The notes beneath the pieces were generated by a model. The model was not told the DNA's origin. It saw nothing but the letters and a program-made list of their open reading frames with translations, and searched no databases. A stretch of 64,000 nucleotides of DNA from Manis javanica (lineage: Eukaryota; Chordata; Mammalia; Pholidota; Manidae), in contig NC_133158.1 of the NCBI RefSeq assembly GCF_040802235.1, positions 18,479,001-18,543,000 of the forward strand, in the 5' to 3' direction. The translations under genes and the position numbers were made by a program. Below, one piece after another: positions 37,301-49,300 of this stretch (position 1 is the first letter of the stretch; each line of letters starts with the position of its first letter).

Positions 37301-40300
37301 AATTTTCTTTTTTTGTGGTGTCCTTGCCTGGATTTGGTATTAGAGTGATGCTAGCCTCATAGAATGAGTTTGGAAGTATTCCCTCCTCTTCTATTTTTTG
37401 GAAGACTTTAAGGAGGATGGATATTAGGTCTTCACCGAATGTTTGATAAAATTCAGTGGTGAATCCATCTGGTCCAGGAGTTTTGTTCTTAGGTAGTTTT
37501 TTGGTTACCAGTTCAATTTTGTCGCTGGTAATCGGTCTGTTCAGATTTTCTGTTTCTTCTTTGGTCAGCCTTGGAAGGTTGTATTTTTCTAGAAAGTTGT
37601 CCATTTCTTCTAGGTTACCCAGTTTGTTAGCATATAATTTTTCATAGTATTCTCTAATAATTCTTTGTATTTCTGTGGTGTCCATACTGATTTTTTCCTT
37701 TCTCATTTCTGATTCTGTTTATGAGTGTAGACTCTTTTTTTCTTGATAAGTCTGGGTAGGGGTTTATCTATTTTGTTTATTTCCTTGAAGAACCAGCTCT
37801 TGCTTTCATTGATTCTATTGTTTTATTCCTCTCAATTTTATTTATTTCTTCTCTAATCTTTATTATGTCTCTCTTTCTACTGACTTTGGGTCTCATTTGT
37901 TCTTCTTTTTCTAGTTTCATTAATTGTGAGTTTAGACTGCTTATATGGGATTGTTCTTCTTTCCTGAGGTAGGCCTGTGTTGCAATATACTTTCCTCTTA
38001 GCACGGCCTTGGCTGCGTCCCACAGATTTTTGCGGTGTTGAATTATTGTTGTCATTTGTCTCTATTGCTTAATCTCTGTTTTTATTTGGTCATTGATCCG
38101 TTGGTTATTTAGGAGCATGTCGTGAAGCCTCCATGTGTTTGTGGGCTTTTTTATTTTCTTTGCGTAATTTATTTCTAGTTTCATACCTTTCTGGTCTGAG
38201 AAACTGGTTGGTACAATTTCAATCTTTTTTAATTTACTGAGGCTCTTTTTGTGCCCTAGTATATGATCTATTCTTGAAAATGTTCCATTTGCACTTGAGA
38301 AGAATGTGTATTCTGTTGCTTTCGGGTGTAGAGTTCTGTAGATATCTGTTAGGTCCATCTGTTTCAAATATGTTGTTCAGTGCCTCTGTGTCCTTACTTA
38401 TTTTCTGTCTGGTTGATCTGTCCTTCAGAGTGAGTGGAGTGTTGAAGTCTCCTAGAATGAATGCATTGCATTCTATTTCCCTTTTAATTCAGTTAGTATT
38501 TGTTTCACATATGTGGGTGGGTGCTCCTGTGTTGGGAGCATAGATATTTATAATGGTTATATCTTCTTGTTGGATTGACCCCTTTATCATTATATAATGT
38601 CCTTTTTTGTCTCTTGTGATTTTCTTTGTTTTGAAGTCTATTTTGTCTGATACAAGTATTGAAACTCCTGCTTTTTTCTATTAGTTGCATGAAATATCTT
38701 TTTCCATTCCTTCACTTTTAGTATGTGTATGTCTTTGGGTTTAAAGTGAGTCTCTTGTAGGCAGCATATAGATGGGTCTTGTTTTTTTATCCATTCAGTG
38801 ACTCTTTGTCTTTTGTTTGGTGCATTCAGTCCATTTACATTTAGGGTGATTATTGATAGGTATGTACTTATTGCCATTGCAGACTTTAGATTCGTGGTTA
38901 CCAAAGGTTCCTTACTATCTAAGAGTGTAACTTAACTCACTTAATATGCTATTACAAACACAATCTAAAGGTTATTTTCTTTTTCTCCTCCTTTTTCTTC
39001 CTCCTCCATTCTTTATATATTAGGTATCACATTCTGTACTCTTTGTCTATCCCTTGATTGACTTTGGGGATAGTTAATTTAATTTTGCATTTGCTTAGTA
39101 ATTAGCTGTTCTACTTTCTTTACTGTGGTTTTATTCCCTCGGTGACAGCTATTAAACCTTAGGAACACTTCCATCTGTAGCAGTGCCTCCAAAATAGACT
39201 GTAGAGATAGTTTGTGGGAGGTAAATTCTCTCAGCTTTTGCTCATCTGTAAATTGTTTAATCCCTCCTTCAAATTTAAATGATAATCTTGCCGGATAAAG
39301 TATTCTTGGTTCGAGTCCCTTCTGCTTCATTGCATTAAATACATCATGCCACTCCCTTCTGGCCTGTAAGGTTTCTGCTGAGAAGTCTGATGTTAGCCTG
39401 ATGGGCTTTCCTTTGTATGTGATCTTATTTCTCTCTGGCTGCTTTTAATAGACTGTCCTTATCCTTGATCTTTGCCATTTTAATTACTATATGTCTTGGT
39501 ATTGTCTTCCTTGGGTCCCTTGTGTTGGGAGATCTGTGGATCTCCATGGCCTGGGAGACTATCTCCTTCCCCAGACTGGGGAAGTTTTCAGCAGTTACCT
39601 CCTCAAAGACACTTTCTACCCTTTTCTCTCTCTTCTTCTTCTTCTGGTATCCCTATAATGCGAATATTGTTCTGCTTGGATTGGTCACACAGTTCTCAAT
39701 ATTTTTTCATTCTTAGAGATCCTTTTTTCTCTCTGTGCCTCAGCTTCTTTGTATTCCTCTTCTCTAGTTTCTATTTCATTTATCGTCTCCTCCACTGTAT
39801 CCAATTTGCTTTTAATATCCTCAATTGTGCTCTTCAACAATTGGATCTCTGACCTGAATTCACTCCTGAGTTCTTGAATATCTTTCTGTACCTCCATTAG
39901 CATGTTAATGATTTTTATTTTGAACTCCCTTTCAGGAAGAGTCATTAGGTCCATATCATCTTTCTCAGGAGTTATACTAATTTTACTCTGGACCAGGTAC
40001 CTTTGGCGTTTCATATTTTTATATGGCGCCCTCTAGTGTCCAGAAGATCTACTCTCTGGAGCTGCTCAGCCCCTGAAGCAATGTCGGGGGTTGCAGGGGA
40101 GTGGGATTGGTGCCTGGAGGGAGGAAAGAGCTGTTTCCTGCTTCCCGGCTCCTATGCCTGTCTCCACTGCCCGAACCAGTGGGCCGAGCACACAGGTACA
40201 AGCTTTTGTCCCAGAGCAGTCAGATATGGATCCCTGCTTTCCACAATTGGCTGTAATCTCAGTTTCTCCAGGAATTCTGCCTGTGTTAGCTTTCCAATCC

Positions 40301-43300
40301 CCTAATCACAAGAGTATCATGAAAGCACCATAAAATGTAGGTTTGTGCTCCCAGAGCAGATCTCCAGTTAGGTATTCGTAAGTCCCAGGCCTCTACCCCT
40401 CACCCACTATTTCTCTTCCTCCAGCCAGTGAGCTGGGGTGGGGGAAGGACTAGGGTCCCGCCAGGCCACAGCTTTGGTACATTACCCTGTTCTGTGAGGC
40501 CTGCTCTTTTTTCCAGGTGTATGCAGTCTGGCGCAGTCCTCTTTCCTGTTGCTCTTTCAGAATTAGTTGTATTAATTATATTTTTGTATTATATGTGGTT
40601 TTAGGAGGAAGCCTCTGTCTCACCTCTCACGCTATTAATCTTTTGATAGCATGCTGCTACTTAGGCTCCTTAAAGAGCACACAACCCATGATGCATGACC
40701 ATGTCTACATAATGAGCAATATGCATGCACTGACAGCAAGATCTGAATTCACATGTTTGCACACAGAGGCCAGCAGAAGTGAAAATCCCAGGAGGTGGGG
40801 GTAGAAGAGAGAACTAGAGGAAAATCATGGGAGGCAGCAAGCTTGATATGCAGAAATGGAACAAACCATACCCCAGCCCCAGGAGAGCCAGCAGGGAAAG
40901 GCTGACTTCCTTCCAAGAAACCTCCAGGTGATATTTCTAAGAGCTCCGCCCACGCCAACAGTGAGGCTGGGCTGAGAGGGTCAACCAGTAGCTGGTGTGG
41001 TGGTTTGCTGTGTCAGGGGCAAGTGGGGCACCCTCAAAAAAATATATGCTTTCTAGGTGCAAAGAGCAAAAAGCTCAGAGCAAAAGGGCACCTTAGGAAG
41101 AATTTGCCTGCTTTGCAGGCCATGGGGAGTAGTTGCACCAGAGGCCTGGAGGCTGTGGACAGTCAATGGCATGGGATATGGCAGATGACTCCGATGGAGG
41201 AATGTGAGAGGGGCAAGCTATTATCTCAGGGATCCTGAGTTTACACATGCAGAAAAATGCATGTGTCCTATTTCCCAACTCAAATGCTTTATTCCATATC
41301 AGTATCATACTTGTGCATTTCCTATTGCATGCCGCCGAAAGGGGCTGCCCCAAACCTATGATCTGTCCCGAGGAGGAAACTTAAGATGCATCTTTCAGAT
41401 GCCTTTAAATAATCTCTTTATAGATAAAGTAAAAACAGGGCTGTCTGCAGACAGTGACAGAACCATTCCAACCTTATTATGTGGCTGAACAGACAGGTCA
41501 GACCAACGCTGGGACAGACAAGCTGTGGCCCAGGCTCCTTCCTCATCTGGGCGTTCTCCTTGGGTGACACCATGCTCATGTTCTTCTTACCTTCTTTTTC
41601 TTCTCTTCCTCTTTCTTCTTTCCTGCCTTCCATTTCCAAAATGGTTCCGGAAGGGCCGGGGAGATGGTTTGAGATCAATAAATACACAGGGGAGAAAGGG
41701 CAGCAGCAGAAGGGCAGAGTGCATAGGTGGTGGGCAGGCAGAGCCGCTCCAGCGCCTCAGGCCATCTGCAAGGGCATTGCTCTCATGGCTGCAAAGACAC
41801 TGTCTACACTTGGGCCCCAGGCACATCAGCTCCACGCAGATGGGGGCTCAGAATGGTTCTGTCACTGTGTGTGACAAAGAGTGCATGGCTGACTGGCTCA
41901 CTGCTCATCACCGAGAGTAGGTTAGGGAAGCTGGGTGCAGCCGGGCTGCTCGGATAATCACGAGTGGAAAGTATGAGAAGTCAAGACCCATGAGCTTTGT
42001 GGTCTGTTTTGACCCTGAGACTTTGAGAGCTTCTGTGGCCAGGCCTAAAACTCCTGCCCGGGCCAGTGGTCCTCAATCGAGGGTGATTCTGCCCTCCAGG
42101 GGGACATCTGGCTGTGTCCAGAGATGCGTGTGTTTGTCAAAGCTTGGGGAAAAGGGTGTTAGTGATGTCAAGTGGGCAGAAGCCAGGGATGCGGCTAAAC
42201 ATCCTAAAAGCCACAAGACAGCCACTCCCCACCCTGATGAAGAATTATCCTGCCCCAAACATCAGTTGTGCGGGGGCTGGGAAGAGCTAACAAGGGCAGC
42301 AATCTCCAGAGAAAAGGAACCTAACAGAAGTGAACTCTCATGGAAGTGAACTGCTTCACATGGAAATGACCACACACCTTTCTTTTACTCAGTCAACCAC
42401 CAGATACTGAGTGTCACCAACGTATCAGGCCCTGTTATAGGAACTGGAGACAGAAAAGTGAACAGGACAGGAAAGGTCTCGGTCCACCATGGAGCTTAAA
42501 TTTTAATGATGAAAGACAGACAACCAGTAAGATAGTTTCAGCTAATAAAAAGTGCCCTCAAGGTGCTTACACTCGTGTGCTTTGTGCATTTCGACACTGT
42601 CGTAACTCTTGGGCCTGTAACGTGGTGGGCTGGAAGTGGCAGAAAGGAAAATAACACTGGGATGGGCCAGGCTCCGGGTTGCATAAGGCATCATGTGTGA
42701 ATGTCCCACTAAATGCGAGGTTTTCACCTTGTTTTAACACAAGCTATATGGCTTCCTCTTGAGGCAAAAGAACGTGTCTGACTGAGGTCATCTAGCTACA
42801 AATGGGACACGTCATTGTCAAGCCCAGCCCCACTTCCTTCCAAACTCTGCTCTCCTTTCAAACACCTCCAGGCTCTCTGAAGAAAGGGACTGTCATTTAT
42901 GAGCACACAGCACTGAGCCTGGTACCTGGGAGACACGCAAGAAAATATCAGCTATGCTCCTACCCACCACCAGTGCCCCCACCATAGGCGGTGCTCTGTC
43001 TGAAAGCAGAGGGGTGGCCTTCCAGGTCCTGAGGCTTCCCCACACCCCACAGACCACTGCCTGGCACCGAGATTCCGTGAGGCCCAACGGGATTCACACC
43101 ACCAAACTCAGAGATGGATGTTCTGTGACATGAAAGCAGCCCAATGTATGGAGGCCCCTGCAGGGCGTAGCAGGGGGCCTAGCAACGTGTTCACCAGCCA
43201 GATGTTTTGGGGAAACTTTCAGAAATATCTTGGTATTATTCCTTGGTATCAAAACAGTCTGAGTCCCCACCTAGATCTGTCCTGACCAACCTCAACATAA

Positions 43301-46300
43301 TGATTAGCCTGCTCTGCAGGTCCCTTTATACCTGGATGCCCTTCTCTTATTCTTTTCAAACCTGCCTCCCTGTTTTGAGATTCAGTCTGTGTTTCTCCCT
43401 CTGCCCCCCAAGCCTTTCTTAACTGGCCCAGTCCCTAGCATTTCCCTTCTTCCCTTCCAACTGTGAGCCGCTGATGACAGACCCCACACCTTTCAATACT
43501 ACACACACAGTAGACACCTGCCAATTTCCTGAGTGGCCCATTCACCTCTAGATCTACATATGCCATGTGATGAGCCTGACAGGTGTCTAACACCCACAGA
43601 GGCCTGAGAAGCGCTTCTGGAAGATGCACCCTGAGATGTACAAATATAGCCAAGGAGCCCGCCATTCAGTCTAGCCTTGATGGTCTGCTTTAGAATCAAC
43701 TCAATCCAATGTTTCTGGTAGCCTTGAGTTCCAAACAGCAAATCCTGGGGGTTCCCCAGGCACAATCTTTGGCACTTTTGAAAGGCATGATTCTTATTCG
43801 TTTGTAGGACTTTTACAGGGAATGTAGCACTGACACAAGATCAAAACCTTATTGGTGATTTCTTTCAAAACCATTATGTTGAAGAAGGAAATAGAAGGAT
43901 ACATGAAGAAAACCTAGGCACGTGACATAAAAAGTACCTGTCCCGAGGGGAAGGGAGCTGGGGTCAGGGGCAATGGGTGAAGGGGGCCGGCTGTATGGTG
44001 ACGGGTTGTAACTAGACTTACGTTGCTGCTCTTCACTGGGTAGTCACACAGGTGGAGAATTATAATGCTGTGCACATGAAACCTGTATGTTCTAAACAAA
44101 TTTTACCTATAACAGATGTACTATATATAATATACATAGAATAATATGATAATAAAAGCACTGGTACTATTGTGATTTCATTTTCAATAAAATCAGTTTT
44201 TCAACAGAACATATACTCAAAAAATTCAAATAGTATATAACAGTGCCTGAAATGAAGACAAAAAGCCCCACATTCCCACCACAATGTCTGGTTTTAATAT
44301 GATCAAGATTGCCCCTATATTTTAATTTGGTAAAGTCTTAAATTGTTTCTTCTTATTTTGCTTGGAATAGTATATATTCATATAACCCCAAATAATAATA
44401 CAGTTCTTTAATCTACTTGCCTCTTGTGAGTAGAGGGTCAGCACGGGGCCTGGGCCAGGGGAGGCTCCCTCACCCTGGGAGCCTCCTGTGGCTGGGGAAG
44501 AGCAGAGGGAAACAGCGAACGGGGGGTCATCCTCCCCAGTTGTGTGGAATGTCACTTGGGTTTGGGGAGCTGCTGGAATGCAGGCCTTGGGGCCTCTGGA
44601 ATTGGGGTGGGCAGCACAAAAGGTTTGTGAGAAATAAAAACAGTAGCCCCCCTACATACACTTCTGCTTCCATCTGTGGCAGCCATAGCCGCCCGTGCAG
44701 ATGAGAGGACAGAAGAGCTGTGTGCCTGGGTAGCTGCCACGCTCCCAGGGCAATGAGGATGCTGTATCTGCCCTGGTGTAGCCCGGTATGGCCAAGCGAA
44801 GGAAGTATTAGACCAGCAGAGCTCAACCAGGGCAATCTCCAGCCCCCAAAGCCTCCCAGGGGACAGCTGTCATATTTTGGCCACACTTTCGGCTGTCACA
44901 ACTGGGAGGGGCAGGGACTACTGGCCAGCGATGTCGATAAACATTCTATGATGCTGCACAGGACAGCCCCTAAAACAGGGTATCCGGCCTCACATGTCAT
45001 AGCGCCCAGGCCAAGAAACCGTAGATTAGACTAGAGTGTACTTGTGTCTTGTGAGGCCCTCTAGCAATGAGCCTGAATCGCAGCTATGATGCTACCCCAC
45101 AGGTAAAATGTGCAGAGCAGCTCTTGAGACCGATGACAGAACAGATGAGGGAATTAGCATGTTATACTTTCATCTGCACATCTTGTGCTTAATTCTGTAG
45201 TTACATTCATTGTATTTTAGTTATTATTTTTTAAGTTTTATATTCTACTCTGAAGTTATAATTAGGTTTATACTGTTTCATCATAGGTTGGTTCTAAAAT
45301 GGAAATAGCTAGTAATTTTTAAAATCTTCCATGTCTTCCACAAACAAGACCCAGATTTTAATTTGAAATATTTTCTTCAGAAAAGGAAAATGTACTGGTC
45401 CAGTTTGAAAGTGCAACTAGAAAAATAAAGCTGGTGCTAAAAATGTTAACCTAAAAAGTGGAGCAAAATTAAAATATATATATACATATATATACATATA
45501 TGTATATATATATTTTAGAGGAAATCCAGTTAGTTAAATAGAAAAAGAATCATCAAATAACGCAAAATCACATAATTAAGAGACTTTCAAGTTAAGCAGA
45601 AATCAGAGTGGGATGGAAATGGCTAATCTTTGTCAACTCTGAAAAGTGTAGGTATCAACAGAAACTAAAATAGTGTTTTTTAAAATACAACAGCAAAGTA
45701 TTCTCTGTAGACATATGATTCAGTAGCTCATCCTTAATTAGGTATTTAAAAATTGTTAAAAATGAATACATATTAAAACTATCATTGACCTAAAAATGTG
45801 TTTAGAAAACATGCATTCTGTTCTTAGGGAGACTAATATTTTATTATATTTTTGAATTATCAAGTGTAAAGTTAAAAACTATGCAATTATAAAATTCCTG
45901 CTTAGCAGTAACTATAAACTGTACAAACTAATTAATTGATACTTCTGAATTAAAATAGTACTTAACTCAGTGGCTATCAATTGCTATTTATGGTTCTCAA
46001 TTTCACTCATCAAGTATTTTTCACTTTATCAAAATAAGTAGACTTTATGGCTAATGACTAATCCATGCCAGAGTGGAAAATTTACAGGGTAAACAGGAGC
46101 AGCCTTCGCTTATTCACAGCCTTGCATTTTTAAAACACCAATCCCTGTGACCATGACCAGTTAATTCATGATTTTAATTTTTTAAAAAATTAATGAACAT
46201 ATATATTAAAAAAGAATTTTCAATATACTGTCTACATTTTTACCATCTATCAATGAGCCATTAAACTTCAGAGCAAAGTTGAATACTGTACACTAGGATA

Positions 46301-49300
46301 TATTTGTAAAACATTTTTTCCTTGAGTTATTCTGAATAAAATTTAGTAGAGAGATATCTTGGAAGAAAGCAGATTTTTTGCCAGGAAAGGTTAATTTCAT
46401 TCAGAACAAGTAACAACTCTGGACCGTCTCTAAAAACAGGCTGTTGAATTGACCTATAAAAACGTATTTTCAAGACAGAAAAACAACCAATATGAAAAGT
46501 GGTAAAGTTCAGTTCTAGAAACACTTTTCAAGAGGGCAACTGAATAGGGGACAGTTCATACGACATAAAACCATATAGACATATATTTTTAGTAGTTTGG
46601 TTTTTTCACTTAATTATACATGAAAACGACAACCTGTTATTAAGGAATCATTGTTAAAATTGTGATAAAAACAAAAGCATAGCAATGTGCCTGGGTTTAT
46701 GGGAGAAAAATGACTTTGCTGACTTTCAGAATTGACCTTATGCTACACAGAACTAGAAGCTCTCCAGAAACCAGGGAAACAGGATTTGGTTCTCTTTTAA
46801 AAACATCTCAGATGTGGAAAACTCATCAGAACTATAGAGTGAGACGAATTCCCACTCAGGACCATTATCCCTCATCCCTGTGAACATCTTACCCACACAA
46901 ACCAGTTTTGGTTAAGTGAAGTACACGATATTCCAGTTAAACACGACGGCAGCTTTCATGGAGGAGGAAGACTGTAGTGACTAAACCACACAGACAGTGG
47001 ACAGTCAACAGAAGTGAAGCCCAGGGTCTGCCCTCTGACCTCTCACCTTGTAACATCGACCAGCTAACTGAGCCCCTTTGAAGCTCAGTGTTGTTGTATG
47101 GAGGCGGGTGGCCAAAACAAGCCTGCTTGACAGGGTCCTTGTGAGTATAAAGTAAGAAGCACATACACAACAGGGTCGAGTACGTCACAGCATTCAGAAA
47201 GTGGCAGCTACTGTTGCTATTAATACAAAGAGTTCCACAGAATGTGTCCACTTGTTTTAGCAAACAGGCTGGGTGAGGTTAAACTAACACTACAAAGACA
47301 ACATAATTCTTAAAGTTTTCAGCAACGGTGGCTCAAGTGTACAAGAGAGACTTACATCTGACAAGGATGATGGAAGACCAGCAAATGCCAACGTGAGGGC
47401 CGGCTCCACCGTCCCCTGGGGAGCCTGGCACTGAGACAGCCAGTCAACGGTTTAACACCTTTCCTGTCTTATAACGGCCAAGACGAAAAGGTGCATGTCA
47501 TGTTTAAAAGTGACAGTACAGTCTTGCGTGGTAAAACCACGAGGCGGAATGGTCTGAACGGAATAGGAAGTGTTTCTCAAGGAAACCGCAGGAAAGCCAA
47601 AGTCAGTGGTCAGACAGGCCCAAGCAGGCGGTTGCTTATTATGGCTCACAGCGCGATACCGAAGCCAGTTCTTTTCAAAACAGTAACCATTATCTGTCAT
47701 TGTGGCATATCAGAAAGATGTCCTGGCTCTGCTACACTCTTCAACCCTAACCCGCAAGTGAGAAAAAAAGGTAGAACAGAATTCAATACACACACACACA
47801 CACACACACATACATACATGATGGGTAGAGAGACCCCAAAACCTGCCTCCAACAAGCCCCTGCCCTGGGGACGCACCCCTTAAGGGCTCTGCACTCCACT
47901 CCACTGCTGGGTGAGAGAAGGAGGTGTGCTCCGAGGGCAAGGCCCTCCAACCCGTGTCCCCACGGGATTCTGCTGAGATTACAGAGTTTCAGAAGTTTTG
48001 AATCTGAAGGGCAAGGACTCTCCAGGGTGCACAGACTTCTCTGCTCCCTCCTGCCTCCCAGCCACCCGCTCCTTGAAGAACTATAAACCTGCCCCGCCTG
48101 GACTCAACAGCAGAGCCTGCCACACGACCTCGAACACTCAGGCCAATCCTGCCACCATTCGGTCATGCCACTCATTGTCAATAACTTTTCCTCTGTTTTA
48201 TTACAGTTGGTGGGGATAATGAGTTGCTAGATAATAAACTGGAAAATTAGATATTCATCTCTAGGATTGTGAACGATGTATACTGTAGAAAAGAGTCAAA
48301 ATACAGGGCTTTTAAATTAAGATACAAGAGTGATGGTGTCACTGATGATTTTCTGCCAAAAACGGACCATAGAAATTATCTGCTTCTGCTTTATCAGGAG
48401 GTCTGACATTAAAAGTCTTTTCAAGAACTTCTATACCCTGATTTGTGTATAGAAGCACATATGGTACATATATATATGTGTGTGTGTGTGTGTGTATATA
48501 TATAGGACAAAAAATATTTGTCCTAAATTCTAAAGCAAATTCACGTGTCTGCAATCTTTTTTGCAACATGTTTCTAATGCTGTGAGAGTCAGGATATGAC
48601 AATGATCACGAGAATAAGCATGGCAGAGGATGCAATTCTTTACAACGCAAGCGGAGAAGGGAGAGGTGGTTTTCCACCGTAATCCTCTCTAACTTCCAGT
48701 TTCAAGCAGGTTACCCTGGATCTGTGTTACGCACACCTTGCTCAGAGCTACGTTACCAAAGCATATGAGAACCACTGTGAGTCCAGATACGGATACTAAC
48801 TTTCCGAGTTAGCGGATGACAGCTGTCTCCCACTTTGCCCAGAGGTGTGCAAATCCTTATGCTCTTAACCCAGATACTGACAGCACAACACATGCCTCCA
48901 CCACACTGGGGGTCCTTGTCGCAGGCCTGAAATGTAATAAACAGACAAATATAGATAAGTAGGAAAGGCTCAGGGTAAGGAAATCTAAAATTAGTGGTAA
49001 AAAATGCTCTTTAAATATCCAACAGCTATGCTTTTAACAGTCACATAAAAAAATGAAAATAAAAAAAAAGAACTGTCATCTTCATTTGCCTGCCCATATT
49101 TACAATAAAATCTGATCAGATTTTCCAAGTTTTTAAAACATGGCCTGAACAGTGGCCCACACATTATGAAAATCTTAAATAGACACAAGATTAAGACAAA
49201 AACAAATCAGCTCTCTTCTAGTGCTTCACGGCTGGATCGGCTTTGAACTTGAAGAACGAGTCTGTATTAGTCTTAGACCATACATGGCCATTAGGAACTA

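Larger units (their letters stand above)
34729..40636 (-). mobile_element. Nearly full-length LINE-1 in PROK2 intron, same strand as PROK2
   Basis: In element sense this runs from a 5'UTR (about 40636-40015) through ORF1 (about 40014-39079), ORF2 (about 38904-35260) and a 3'UTR to an A-rich tail (34729-34752). AATCTTTT occurs on both sides (34721-34728 and 40637-40644), the expected target-site duplication. Total length is 5.9 kb. ORFs 1 and 2 are broken by frameshifts and stops, so it cannot retrotranspose. The copy accounts for most of the extra PROK2 length relative to human. The 3'UTR type is shared with fragments at 1905, 22620 and 55803. Confidence 0.9.
41656..48800. other. PROK2 intron, 3' of exon 2
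   Basis: Apart from the MER20 copies and microsatellites listed separately, I see a possible L1 3' tail (43930-44120: 'ggtggagaattataatgctg', 'cacatgaaacctgtatgttc'), an ancient generic repeat at 42380-42535 and long AT-rich unique sequence (45100-46700). No further exon is recognisable. Confidence 0.5.

Noticed and set aside
41479-41920. Two overlapping 131-codon plus-strand frames
   Set aside because: They lie opposite the dead PROK2L exon, have no family resemblance, and overlap in different frames.
45473-48504. Alternating TA, CA and TG tracts as regulatory elements
   Set aside because: They are ordinary microsatellites in an intron; nothing in the sequence ties them to a function.
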